NCBI GenBank assembly: GCA_030668045.1
Contig: DAOUUR010000060.1
Location: forward strand, 1 to 9,402
Source of the DNA: a bacterium
GTDB taxonomy: Bacteria; Zixibacteria; MSB-5A5; GN15; FEB-12
Direction of reading: 5' to 3'
Length of the DNA: 9,402 bases
A program made the translations under genes and the position numbers. Position 1 is the first letter of the stretch. The number at the start of each line of letters is the position of its first letter. Shown piece by piece: positions 1-6,850 of this stretch. The notes beneath the pieces are model-generated. The model was not told the DNA's origin, ran no database searches, and worked only from the letters and a program-made list of their open reading frames with translations.

Positions 1-333
1 GTCTTTGGTCAATTAGCCACATCGGTAGATAGTGACACCGATGCTATCCTGCCATCCAGGTGTGAGTTATCTCAAAATTACCCCAATCCATTCAATATGG
101 CGACAACAATCGATTTCTCTCTACCGACAAAATCTCATACTGAGATTGCTATCTACAATGTGTTGGGACAAAGGGTCAGAACTCTTCTGAGTGTTGTTCT
201 GCCCCCCGGCAATCACACAGTTCAATGGGAAGGAGCCGACAACAACGGTCACAACGTCTCAAGCGGTACATACTTGTACAAACTCAGTACCGATGAAGAT
301 GCGATTACGAAGAAAATGATCCTGATCAAGTAG
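1..333 (+). CDS. C-terminal part of secreted protein with FlgD-Ig-like / T9SS-type tail domain (5' end outside window)
   Basis: The frame is open from base 1, so only the last 110 codons are present; the internal ATG at 97 is not the true start. The visible residues contain LSQNYPNPFN (about residues 24-33), then a beta-sandwich pattern with IYNVLGQRVRTLL, HTVQWEGADNNG and SSGTYLYKL, ending in KKMILIK. In FCB-group bacteria this layout is the C-terminal sorting or anchoring domain of large secreted proteins (Por secretion tail / FlgD Ig-like fold), placed after enzymatic or adhesive domains. The function of the whole protein cannot be told because its N-terminal part lies outside the window. 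Export through a type IX-like route is an inference from the motif. The stop codon is at 331-333, and the next 50 bp lead into the REP/transposase relic. Confidence 0.85.
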   Translation, partial: VFGQLATSVDSDTDAILPSRCELSQNYPNPFNMATTIDFSLPTKSHTEIAIYNVLGQRVRTLLSVVLPPGNHTVQWEGADNNGHNVSSGTYLYKLSTDEDAITKKMILIK

Positions 334-382
334 GAAGCTAGCCACGTAGATACCGTCTTTCGTGTCAATGCGATAATACTTG

Positions 383-411
383 GTGGGCGGCAGACGCCCT
401 CGTCTGCCCCT
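383..411 (+). repeat. Left REP-like inverted repeat arm with internal hairpin
   Basis: This 29-bp arm is the exact reverse complement of 719-747. Inside it, GGCAGACG (389-396) pairs with CGTCTGCC (401-408) around a CCCT loop, giving an 8-bp perfect stem. A stem-loop within each arm is typical of REP sequences. The hairpin lies 50 bp after the stop of the upstream gene and might also serve as a transcription end or mRNA-stability element, but no T-tract follows. Confidence 0.8.
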
Positions 412-460
412 TCTCATATAAGGTGGTTGCATCTCTCTTGTTGATTGTATACTTATCCAT

Positions 461-703
461 ATGGTAGTCAGAAAGAGACTGGACATCACTGGACCAGTTG
501 TGGAGGCGCGCTTTGATGATTTGATTATTCAAACAGAAAGCCAGCTAAAGATCAAAATGGAGTATATCCACAACAATCCAGTCAAAGCCGGATTAGTGCA
601 AAAGGCTGAAGATTGGATGTATTCGAGCGCTGCTGACTGGTTGACATCCGGAAGTGGGTTGATTAAGATCGATAAAGAGTCTCAATGGTTGAGGACATGT
701 TGA
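461..703 (+). pseudogene. RAYT / Y1-family (IS200-like) transposase C-terminal remnant
   Basis: The reading frame gives 80 codons from an ATG at 461 and is open back to 422. The recognisable core is YIHNNPVKAGLV followed by EDWMYSSA, the signature near the C-terminus of REP-associated tyrosine transposases (Y1_Tnp-related, COG1943). The preceding stretch FDDLIIQTESQLKIKM matches the usual helix before that motif. The N-terminal ~100 residues, with the HUH metal-binding pair, are missing, and the codons before 461 do not restore them. No convincing ribosome-binding site lies before the ATG. I read this as a non-functional remnant; the catalytic tyrosine region is not confidently visible. Confidence 0.75.
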
Positions 704-718
704 AACTGCAAATCATAC

Positions 719-747
719 AGGGGCAGACGAGGGCGTCTGCCGCCCAC
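719..747 (-). repeat. Right REP-like inverted repeat arm with internal hairpin
   Basis: This is the exact reverse complement of the left arm over 29 bp, with the same 8-bp internal stem. It starts 15 bp after the transposase remnant's stop codon. The match breaks at both ends (base 748 against 382, and 718 against 412), which defines the repeat limits. Confidence 0.8.
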
Positions 748-774
748 GGAATGGAGTGCGGCGAAGTATCGACC

Positions 775-803
775 TTGACACCACTCCACGTGCTGTGTAT
801 TGT
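775..803 (+). promoter_or_regulatory. Putative housekeeping promoter for the membrane-protein gene
   Basis: TTGACA at 775-780 is a perfect -35 hexamer, followed after 17 bp by TATTGT at 798-803 (4 of 6 matches to TATAAT). Predicted transcription would begin near 810, about 20 bp before the downstream ATG at 830. The -35 box lies in the outer imperfect repeat at 764-781, so the mobile-element edge may have contributed it. Promoter rules in this phylum are uncertain. Confidence 0.45.
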
Positions 804-829
804 AATTTAGGTGGAATAGGAGATTCTAC

Positions 830-1510
830 ATGGCGGAGACATTTAACGGCATTGGCAGCTCATATTGGGGGCATTGGTATATAGATGTGAATGATCGATT
901 ATTGCATGTGCAGACAGAATGGTTTGTGTTTTGTTGGGTTCCACTCATTCCTGTGAGGTCGGTAGTACTAATCAGTGAGGGTCATAAGAAATTCACGGGT
1001 GTCCCCCCATTCTATTGGAAAGCTTCTCAATCTCGTAACCAGGTTCAAACGAGGCTGTTTTGGCCTCAGGTTTTTCTCATATACTCTGGGTGGTCAACCG
1101 CCTTTGCAGCAATGACGGCATTTGGATTGTCGGCCCCCGACATATCATTTGGGTTGATCGACATCGTTCCTATGATTGCTTGGCTCTTGTGTTTGTGTAT
1201 TTTCCCCTTTCTAACATTACGATCTGCCTCACGCATGATGAAAATTCGGACTCTATTAAAGGACTATCCCTGGGCCTATTCGCAGGGCAAGTTTCGGCCT
1301 GCTCTTCTGGAACCAATAGAGTGGGCCATATTGATTCGACCCATTATTGGACGCCTCTTCTCGCGCCGAAGCTCTCTCGTTCTTGATAGGTTGTTTGCCA
1401 CGTACAAAAAAATGGCAGTTAGAGAGTATCAACGCCATACAATATTACCTCTTGTGAATTTGGTGTGTGTGCTTCTTGCCTTTCTCGTACTACTATTCAA
1501 GAGCGTGTAG
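830..1510 (+). CDS. Hypothetical three-helix membrane protein
   Basis: I do not recognise a named family with confidence. The 226-residue protein begins at an ATG with a good Shine-Dalgarno (AGGAGA, 818-823, 6-nt spacing). Its N-terminus has the pattern GIGSSYWGHW, then TEWFVFCWVPLIPVRS (residues 29-44). A similar 'T-W-F-P-L-I-P' opening occurs in uncharacterised bacterial membrane proteins, so it is probably a conserved family of unknown role. Hydrophobic segments lie at about residues 76-100, 107-130 and 204-223. Between the second and third is a basic, amphipathic stretch of about 70 residues (RLFSRRSS and others). No catalytic motif or signal peptide is visible. Codon use is more A/T-rich than in the flagellar genes. 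The gene stands alone between the RAYT relic and a hairpin. Confidence 0.7.
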   Translation: MAETFNGIGSSYWGHWYIDVNDRLLHVQTEWFVFCWVPLIPVRSVVLISEGHKKFTGVPPFYWKASQSRNQVQTRLFWPQVFLIYSGWSTAFAAMTAFGLSAPDISFGLIDIVPMIAWLLCLCIFPFLTLRSASRMMKIRTLLKDYPWAYSQGKFRPALLEPIEWAILIRPIIGRLFSRRSSLVLDRLFATYKKMAVREYQRHTILPLVNLVCVLLAFLVLLFKSV

Positions 1511-1533
1511 GGGGGAGCTTGCCGCCCTCCCCC
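1511..1533 (+). terminator. G/C-rich hairpin after the membrane-protein gene, possible terminator
   Basis: GGGGGAG (1511-1517) pairs perfectly with CTCCCCC (1527-1533) around a 9-nt loop, immediately after the TAG stop at 1508-1510. No run of T follows (GAAATCT), so it is not a canonical intrinsic terminator. It could be a weak or factor-dependent terminator, or a 3'-end stabiliser. Confidence 0.4.
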
Positions 1534-1807
1534 GAAATCTCTACAACATCACCCTTGATCGTATGATCACGCCCCTGTCACAAAGGACAGATCCGTCATG
1601 GCCAAACCAAAAAGCGGTGAGCCGCCGAAAAGACTATCAACCCACCACTCCCGAGGTGAAAAAACACCAAACGAACCCATTTCCACGTCGGGTGGCAGAG
1701 TCAAACTTGTATGGCCTTGCAGAATAACTATGTAAGCGCCCCAAACGGGTTTGAGGTCAGTCATTTTTCCTGCACCGTTATGAGTTTCCGGGGTTATATT
1801 GAAGATT
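1534..1807. other. Intergenic region without a supported gene
   Basis: About 270 bp with no reading frame that looks like a protein. Two small inverted repeats are visible: TGATC-GTAT-GATCA (1556-1569) and CTGTC-N6-GACAG (1575-1590). Open frames on both strands (about 65-86 codons) lack ribosome-binding sites and recognisable motifs. The composition could fit a decayed gene or a dispersed intergenic repeat, but neither can be shown here. It must also hold the promoter for the mtaB-type gene, of which I see no clear consensus. Confidence 0.4.
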
Positions 1808-3151
1808 ATGGTTCAGCAACGCACGCGCACAAGAGTGTCTTATCAGACAGTAGGGTGTCGTCTCAATCAATACGAGACTGAGCGGATGGCCGCAGCACTC
1901 AACCCTTTTGGTTTCGAGCGGGTTTCCAAGAATGAACCGGCCGATTTATATATTATCAACACTTGCACGATAACGCATCGCGCCGACTCCGATTGCCGCT
2001 ACTTGATCCGTCGAGCTGTGCGGGCCAATCCGGACGCGCGAATTGTGGTGGCCGGTTGTTTTGTCGATAACGACCCAGAGACGGTGGCCGGGATGGAACC
2101 GGTCGATGTTATCATCGCCAACAATCAGAAAAATGCCATCTCGGAGATTCTGTCGGAGAAACTTCCCGAACTGTTCGAAGTACAACCGGCCACCAACTGC
2201 TCGGATAATGTGGTTGAGTTCCATCAGCACAATCGCGCCTGGATAAAGGTGTCCGATGGGTGCAATCAGACCTGCTCATTCTGCATACTGCCGCGAGTGA
2301 GGGGGAGGCTGGTTAACAGGTCGTCACAGGAAATCATTGACGAGATCAACGGGCTGGTGACGCATGATTACGAAGAGGTTGTCCTCACCGGCATTAACAT
2401 AGGGTACTATCATGACAAAACAGTCGCCCGACCGCTAGATGATCTGGCTGATCTCTGCCGGCTTATTATGCACGAGACCGATCTCGGGCGGATTCGCATT
2501 TCTTCTATCGAACCTCAGACAGTGACCGACAAACTGTTGACAACGCTTGCTGATTCGGGCGGTCGTATCTGTCGCCACTGGCATATTCCGATGCAGTCGG
2601 GATCATCTCGAATTCTTCGTCAGATGCGTCGACCATACGACCGGGATACGTATATGAGGCAGGTTGAAAAAGCCCGAGAAGCCGTACCGAATACGACGAT
2701 TGGGGCTGACATTATCGTCGGATTTCCGGGCGAGACCGAAGATGATTTCAAATGCTCGGTCGAGTTGGCGCAATCGGGGTTGGTCGACTATCTACATGTA
2801 TTCAGTTACTCCGACCGGCCGCAAACCGATGCTGCTGACCGGACGACGGACAAAATTAAACCTGAACTGATAAAAGCCCGCAATGTGACGCTCAAGAAAA
2901 TCTCTGACAGCCTCAAATTGCAGGCAAACCAGCGGCAGGTAGGGGAGACGCTCGAAGTCATAAGCGAGCATCGTTCCTCAACCGACGGTCATTTGTGGGG
3001 TGTTTCGGACAACTATATAAGAGCGTTGATGCCGGAGTCGTTTGAAAGCAGCAAACAAATTGTCCGGTTCAGCGTCCAATCGGCTGATATCAAAGGCGTG
3101 TACGGCGAAATCGTGCCGAATGGCGGCCCTCCGGCGGCACACCGCACTTAA
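1808..3151 (+). CDS. mtaB: tRNA N6-threonylcarbamoyladenosine (t6A37) methylthiotransferase MtaB-type
   Basis: This is a radical-SAM methylthiotransferase that adds a methylthio group to t6A at position 37 of ANN-decoding tRNAs. Numbered from the ATG at 1808 (447 residues), the N-terminal UPF0004 domain has cluster cysteines at 17 (VGCRLNQYETE), 53 (NTCTIT) and 84 (AGCF). The radical-SAM motif CNQTCSFC places cysteines at 152, 156 and 159. Later family blocks are VVLTGINIGYY, RIRISSIEP, HIPMQSGSSRILRQMRR, IGADIIVGFPGETEDDF and HVFSYSDRPQT. The last ~65 residues fit a TRAM RNA-binding domain. The NQYETE and NTCT motifs favour the MtaB branch over MiaB or RimO. A TTG at 1799 in the same frame would add three residues; neither start has a strong Shine-Dalgarno. 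Length is normal. A non-flagellar neighbour, it seems to be transcribed separately. Confidence 0.88.
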   Translation: MVQQRTRTRVSYQTVGCRLNQYETERMAAALNPFGFERVSKNEPADLYIINTCTITHRADSDCRYLIRRAVRANPDARIVVAGCFVDNDPETVAGMEPVDVIIANNQKNAISEILSEKLPELFEVQPATNCSDNVVEFHQHNRAWIKVSDGCNQTCSFCILPRVRGRLVNRSSQEIIDEINGLVTHDYEEVVLTGINIGYYHDKTVARPLDDLADLCRLIMHETDLGRIRISSIEPQTVTDKLLTTLADSGGRICRHWHIPMQSGSSRILRQMRRPYDRDTYMRQVEKAREAVPNTTIGADIIVGFPGETEDDFKCSVELAQSGLVDYLHVFSYSDRPQTDAADRTTDKIKPELIKARNVTLKKISDSLKLQANQRQVGETLEVISEHRSSTDGHLWGVSDNYIRALMPESFESSKQIVRFSVQSADIKGVYGEIVPNGGPPAAHRT

Positions 3152-3275
3152 CTCGCATCGCATAGTCGCAATATCGAATAATCCAAACCTTCTTTCCCCA
3201 TTTCGCTGGAAAAGTTTTCCCGACCACACCACTCCGGGCAATTCAGCTCAGCGCAAGCGCCCCCTCTATCTGTAT

Positions 3276-3308
3276 GCCACATAGTGGCTTAAGAGTGACT
3301 TCGCCACT
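3276..3308. repeat. Clustered GCCAC/GTGGC half-sites upstream of the sigma-54 promoter
   Basis: GCCAC (3276-3280), GTGGC (3284-3288) and GCCAC (3303-3307) form two overlapping inverted repeats: GCCAC-ATA-GTGGC, and AGTGGC (3283-3288) with GCCACT (3303-3308). A separate direct repeat, GCTTAAGA, occurs at 3287-3294 and 3323-3330, the second copy overlapping the -12 box. These could be regulator or enhancer-binding-protein sites, but sigma-54 activators usually bind further upstream, so this is tentative. The remaining sequence from 3152 holds no gene. Confidence 0.35.
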
Positions 3309-3309
3309 T

Positions 3310-3325
3310 TGGCACGGCCGTTGCT
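3310..3325 (+). promoter_or_regulatory. Sigma-54 (RpoN) promoter of the flagellar operon
   Basis: TGGCAC (3310-3315), a 5-bp spacer GGCCG, and TTGCT (3321-3325) match the -24/-12 consensus TGGCAC-N5-TTGCW at every defined position, with GG and GC correctly 12 bp apart. Transcription would start near 3336, about 30 nt before the first gene's GTG. Sigma-54 with a dedicated activator commonly drives hook and basal-body operons, so the context agrees. This implies an RpoN activator of the FlrC/FleQ/FlgR kind elsewhere in the genome. Confidence 0.88.
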
Positions 3326-3366
3326 TAAGAAGTCAGCGGACGAAAAGTATTTAGTTGGAGTGTAAT

Positions 3367-4119
3367 GTGTCTGACGACGAAAAAACGAAGGTAGAAGAGA
3401 ACGCCGCAGAGGCCAAAGAAGGATCGAAGAAATCCGGCGACCTGATGAAGTACATCATGCTCGGCGGCGGTGCCCTCGTTGTAGTGGTGGTGGTCTCTTT
3501 TCTCACTCTAATGGTTCTCCAAGATGAACCGGTTGCTCACGAGCCCGAAGAAGAAGGCGATGCGACGGCTCATGTCGACAAATCGACCGAAGAGCACGGC
3601 AAAGAATACGCCGAAGAACACGCCGAAGAAGGTGCCGATCCCAATGACAGCCTCTTTTTCGATGATGACCCTTCTGTTCTTGCCGAGATTCAATCCAACC
3701 TTGCCTTCCTGGACTACCAACCGGAGGAGTCCGAAATCTCTTTCGAACAGGAGATTATGTCGGTTGAGGACTCTATCGAAGCTGTCAATTGGCTGGAGGC
3801 CGAAAAGACTCGTTTGGCAGAGATGGAAAAAGGACTCAACTCTCGCCAGAAAGAGCTCGAACTGCTCGATAAACAGGTGACGAAAAAAGTCAATATAATT
3901 GAGCAGGCCGAATCTACTCGTATCCAGAAACTGGCCAAACTCTACGACGGTATGGAACCTCGTGCTGTTGCCATGTTGCTGGCCAATCTCGACAACGAAA
4001 CAGTCGTCTCGATTTTGCCTCGCATGAAAACGAAAAACGCCTCAGCGGCGCTTTCGCTTCTGCCGGCCAAACGCGGCGCTGTCCTTTCAAAAAAGATGAT
4101 TACGATCGCTGAGAACTAA
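3367..4119 (+). CDS. MotE-like flagellar membrane coiled-coil protein (MgtE N-terminal-like domain)
   Basis: First gene of the flagellar operon, 250 residues. The chosen start is GTG at 3367 because GGAG (3357-3360) lies 6 nt upstream; the TTG at 3355 overlaps that ribosome-binding site. A lysine/glutamate-rich cytoplasmic head (1-27) precedes one membrane helix (about 28-51, with a run of valines). An acidic linker rich in Glu and His follows (about 53-100), then a long charged coiled coil (about 130-190). The end is an MgtE N-terminal-like helical domain (about 190-250) with LYDGMEPRAVAMLLANL. This layout matches the MotE / COG3334 group found beside fliK in many flagellar operons. Members are thought to act as chaperone-like periplasmic partners of the motor. 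The usual fliJ neighbour is absent upstream. Confidence 0.75.
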   Translation: MSDDEKTKVEENAAEAKEGSKKSGDLMKYIMLGGGALVVVVVVSFLTLMVLQDEPVAHEPEEEGDATAHVDKSTEEHGKEYAEEHAEEGADPNDSLFFDDDPSVLAEIQSNLAFLDYQPEESEISFEQEIMSVEDSIEAVNWLEAEKTRLAEMEKGLNSRQKELELLDKQVTKKVNIIEQAESTRIQKLAKLYDGMEPRAVAMLLANLDNETVVSILPRMKTKNASAALSLLPAKRGAVLSKKMITIAEN

Positions 4120-4122
4120 ACT

Positions 4123-5700
4123 ATGACACCGACCGGAACCCAGATAACCGATATGCTGCTTGGATTCATCCCGACCGACGGGGTGGAACCGGTTGCAGGG
4201 CAGAGCACCTCTGCGCTCAATAGCGGCCAGATGTTGTTTGGCGACCTGCTCGGTGGTCTGATTCAGTCTGGTACGCGGTCAGGCGCGACGGTCTCTCCGG
4301 AAAATGTACGTCCCTGGATTGGTGACGCTTCAGTCGTCGAGGGTGACGAAATTGTTGATCGGCAAATCACAAATCTGCCGTTTGATACTGTCTCGAATCG
4401 GGGAGATGAGACGACGAGAGTAGATAGTAAATCGGGAATCGAACTTGATGCCGTTGCGGGCACGACCAATAGCTCGGCGGACAATCCAGATAACAAGCTG
4501 AACGCATTCTTGCCGATAGCCGGTGCAATTTCGACGCGTCACCTGATGAACCTCGTTGATGCCTCGAAAAGCACAATAGAGCAGGGCAGGTATCAGATAA
4601 CTGAGTCATCGCTTGCCAATGGCAAAGTCAGTATGCAGGTGGTTGATTCGGAAAACGTATCCAACGCTTTCAAAGTGTCGATACCTCTGGCGGACCTGAG
4701 CGAGGCTGTCAACCAGAGCAGCGCCAGGAATGGTATCCCCAACCGGGTATCGCTTGATGGTGGTAACAATTCTGCGGCCAAGATCGAGAAGTTTATCTCA
4801 TCGTTGAATCTCAAAGAGCTTGAGGTTAAAACGAGTGTGTCTGGCGGCGAAGTGCCGGGCAAGGCCATTCCCGCAGAAGAGACGACATCGTTTGTCATCA
4901 CAGCCGAGAAGGCTGGCCGTCAACTCTCGATGCGTGCCCGTGTCAATCGCAATCGGGTACAGATAGAATCCGACTCACCGCGTCAAACTTCCGACGATTC
5001 CACCAGAATCGCGGCGGTGATACCGGTCAGAAATATCAATGGTGCCAGTTCTGCAACGACAGTTGTTTTGATGCCCCAACAGAATCAGCTGTTTGATCCG
5101 GAGCAAATGATCCGGTTTGGCAAGTCAACCGGCTCCACGAACGGTAGTATGCTTGACGCTAAGGCCGATGAAGGTTTGGGGATGAAGAACGCAGTTGCGT
5201 CTATGTCGACTCAGACCGATGATACTTCCGGCAAGTTAGGAGCTACTACGACCCTTCGCGCCGCATACTCAGCGCGTTTGTCGCTGCCGGATGATCTTGC
5301 AGCGCGCCAGCAACTTTCAACGAAATCAATCATGCTAAAGATAGAGCCGGAGCATTTAGGTCCGGCCAGATTGCATCTGATGATGCGTAATAATCAGCTT
5401 GTTGCCCAGGTCGTAGTCAATAGTGTCAATGCCAGGGCTGCAATCGAAGGTGGCCTTGAGGATCTGGCCCGGCAGTTGAACGAAGCCAAAATCGATGTCG
5501 ATAGCATCGATGTCAGCGTTGCCGGTGATCGCGACGAGAGCAATCAGTTCGCGCACAGAACCTTCTGGGGACATCGAGCCAAGGCTCAGGGCGGAAAACA
5601 GGCCGAGTCGGGAATCTCATCAGAGGATGCAACCAACCCTAACCAATACATGCCGCCGCCGACCTACGTTGGCACGGATGGTGTCAATATTCTGGCATAG
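4123..5700 (+). CDS. fliK: Flagellar hook-length control protein FliK
   Basis: FliK is secreted during hook growth, measures hook length and switches the export gate to filament substrates. The 525-residue protein has a long, poorly conserved, Ser/Thr/Asn-rich N-terminal two-thirds, as expected of the ruler part. The conserved C-terminal Flg_hook domain follows at about residues 400-470. It shows MLKIEPEHLGPARLHLMM, VNARAAIEGGLEDLARQL and IDVDSIDVSV, the family pattern of an L-x-P-E-x-L-G block followed by a helix and a final strand. A short flexible tail ends the protein. The gene starts 3 bp after the upstream stop with only a weak GAGA (4111-4114) as ribosome-binding site, so translation is probably coupled. 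Position between motE-like and flgD is the standard one. Confidence 0.88.
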   Translation: MTPTGTQITDMLLGFIPTDGVEPVAGQSTSALNSGQMLFGDLLGGLIQSGTRSGATVSPENVRPWIGDASVVEGDEIVDRQITNLPFDTVSNRGDETTRVDSKSGIELDAVAGTTNSSADNPDNKLNAFLPIAGAISTRHLMNLVDASKSTIEQGRYQITESSLANGKVSMQVVDSENVSNAFKVSIPLADLSEAVNQSSARNGIPNRVSLDGGNNSAAKIEKFISSLNLKELEVKTSVSGGEVPGKAIPAEETTSFVITAEKAGRQLSMRARVNRNRVQIESDSPRQTSDDSTRIAAVIPVRNINGASSATTVVLMPQQNQLFDPEQMIRFGKSTGSTNGSMLDAKADEGLGMKNAVASMSTQTDDTSGKLGATTTLRAAYSARLSLPDDLAARQQLSTKSIMLKIEPEHLGPARLHLMMRNNQLVAQVVVNSVNARAAIEGGLEDLARQLNEAKIDVDSIDVSVAGDRDESNQFAHRTFWGHRAKAQGGKQAESGISSEDATNPNQYMPPPTYVGTDGVNILA

Positions 5701-5712
5701 GAGATGAATTAG

Positions 5713-6426
5713 ATGTCTGTGATATCTTCAGTTAATTCCGGTTATTCTGGTGCGCAAGGAACGACCGACAACTTCAAAACTCTCGGCAAAGATGATTTTC
5801 TCCAACTGTTGGTAACCAAAATGCAGTACCAGGATCCACTGAACCCGATGGATGACGAAGACTTTGTCGCGCAACTGGCGCAGTTTTCATCGTTGGAACA
5901 AATGAACAACATAGCCGAGGGGATCGCCGAGTCTAATCAGTTTGACTTCCTGCAGATGCAGTCGCTCAACAATACGATGGCGGCGGGCTTGATCGGTAAG
6001 GATGTCAAAGCTGATTACGACGGTATCTATGTCGATCAGGGGGAATCATCGCAGATTTCATTCACTCTCGACCAATCGGTCACCGAAGCCTCTTTTGATA
6101 TTCTGGATCAGAATGGTACGATCGTTGCCACCCTCACGCAGAAAAATCTCTCGAGCGGTGCCAACACAATCACCTGGGACGGCAAGGACAAGGCCGGTAA
6201 CACGGTCAGCGATGGTTACTACTCGGTTACGGCCTATGCCAAGACCGCCTCGGGAGCCACTGTTACGCCCGATATGTCACTGGCGGGGAAGGTGGAGTCA
6301 ATCACATACCGTAACGGCGTTGCCTTTCTGAAGGTTGGCGGTGTTGAAATTTCACTTGGTGATGTGATCGCCATTGGTGAGGCGGGTATTTTTACCAGTG
6401 AAGACGGCGGTGAAGAGGAGTTTTGA
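5713..6426 (+). CDS. flgD: Flagellar hook-capping / assembly protein FlgD
   Basis: FlgD forms the cap on the growing hook and lets FlgE subunits fold into place. The 237-residue protein has the hallmark N-terminal block [20 protein letters not shown], then [16 protein letters not shown] (about residues 28-66). A FlgD Ig-like domain follows at about 115-172 ([34 protein letters not shown]), and a Tudor-like beta end closes it ([13 protein letters not shown] and [11 protein letters not shown], about 190-225). AGGAG (5699-5703) overlaps the fliK stop codon and lies 9 nt before the ATG. The C-terminal Glu-rich tail (SEDGGEEEF) is slightly extended. Confidence 0.93.
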   Translation: MSVISSVNSGYSGAQGTTDNFKTLGKDDFLQLLVTKMQYQDPLNPMDDEDFVAQLAQFSSLEQMNNIAEGIAESNQFDFLQMQSLNNTMAAGLIGKDVKADYDGIYVDQGESSQISFTLDQSVTEASFDILDQNGTIVATLTQKNLSSGANTITWDGKDKAGNTVSDGYYSVTAYAKTASGATVTPDMSLAGKVESITYRNGVAFLKVGGVEISLGDVIAIGEAGIFTSEDGGEEEF

Positions 6427-6434
6427 GGGTTACT

Positions 6435-6839
6435 ATGAGTTCTGAAAACGCCATGAAAATAGGTAACTATCAGCGACCAGTTGATCTGATAGATATCGCC
6501 AAGCGCGGCGAAAGAGCCGGGGCGCGGAACAAGGTTGACGGTGAATCGTTTAAGGATATGTTCTCGCGCGAACTTGCGGCGCAGAGGAATATATCATTCT
6601 CCAAACATGCTCGTGAACGTATGTTCTCGCGCGGCGTAGAGCTCTCAGAAACAGATATCAACAAGATTGCGGACGCTATCGACAAGGCCGAAACTAAGGG
6701 TTCCAAAGATACGCTTATCCTCGCCGACGATGCTGCTTTTGTCGTCTCGGTGAAGGACCGTACGATTGTTACCGCTCTTGACACCAATAATCTCAAAGAA
6801 GGGGTAGTCACGGCTATCGATTCGGCTGTGATCCTGTAG
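6435..6839 (+). CDS. Flagellar operon protein, TIGR02530-type
   Basis: A 134-residue protein of the small family found between flgD and flgE in many flagellar operons; its exact job is not established, though it is presumed to help hook assembly. The family signature fills residues from about 52 to the end: ISFSKHARERMFSRGVEL, a helix with IADAIDKAETKG, DTLILADDAAFVVSVKDRT and a final IDSAVIL. The N-terminal part is basic and likely flexible. The start is ATG at 6435, supported by GAGGG (6425-6429, 5-nt spacing), which overlaps the flgD stop codon. An upstream in-frame TTG at 6423 sits inside flgD's last codons and is unlikely. Confidence 0.85.
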   Translation: MSSENAMKIGNYQRPVDLIDIAKRGERAGARNKVDGESFKDMFSRELAAQRNISFSKHARERMFSRGVELSETDINKIADAIDKAETKGSKDTLILADDAAFVVSVKDRTIVTALDTNNLKEGVVTAIDSAVIL

Positions 6840-6850
6840 GATTAAGAAAA

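Larger units (their letters stand above)
383..747. mobile_element. Decayed REP-associated tyrosine transposase (RAYT) unit bounded by inverted REP-like hairpins
   Basis: A perfect 29-bp inverted repeat (383-411 and 719-747) encloses a short reading frame that matches the C-terminus of RAYT / Y1-type transposases. RAYT genes are known to sit between REP sequences in opposite orientation and are thought to act on them. Here the interior is only about 310 bp. A full transposase needs roughly 450 bp or more of coding sequence, so the unit has lost the half carrying the HUH motif and is not autonomous. The repeat arms are still identical, which suggests a recent event or selection on the arms. A weaker outer similarity also exists between the reverse complement of 362-381 and 764-781. 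Confidence 0.7.

Noticed and set aside
259..489. Minus-strand frame across the left REP arm
   Set aside because: It overlaps the tail-domain gene and the hairpin, has no ribosome-binding site and resembles no protein.
1467..1727. 86-codon plus-strand frame after the membrane protein
   Set aside because: It begins inside the preceding gene in another frame, runs through the hairpin and shows no protein-like pattern or ribosome-binding site.
5491..5514. Repeat ATCGATGTC twice, with palindromic halves, in fliK
   Set aside because: Explained by the repeated IDV codons of the conserved FliK C-terminal strand.
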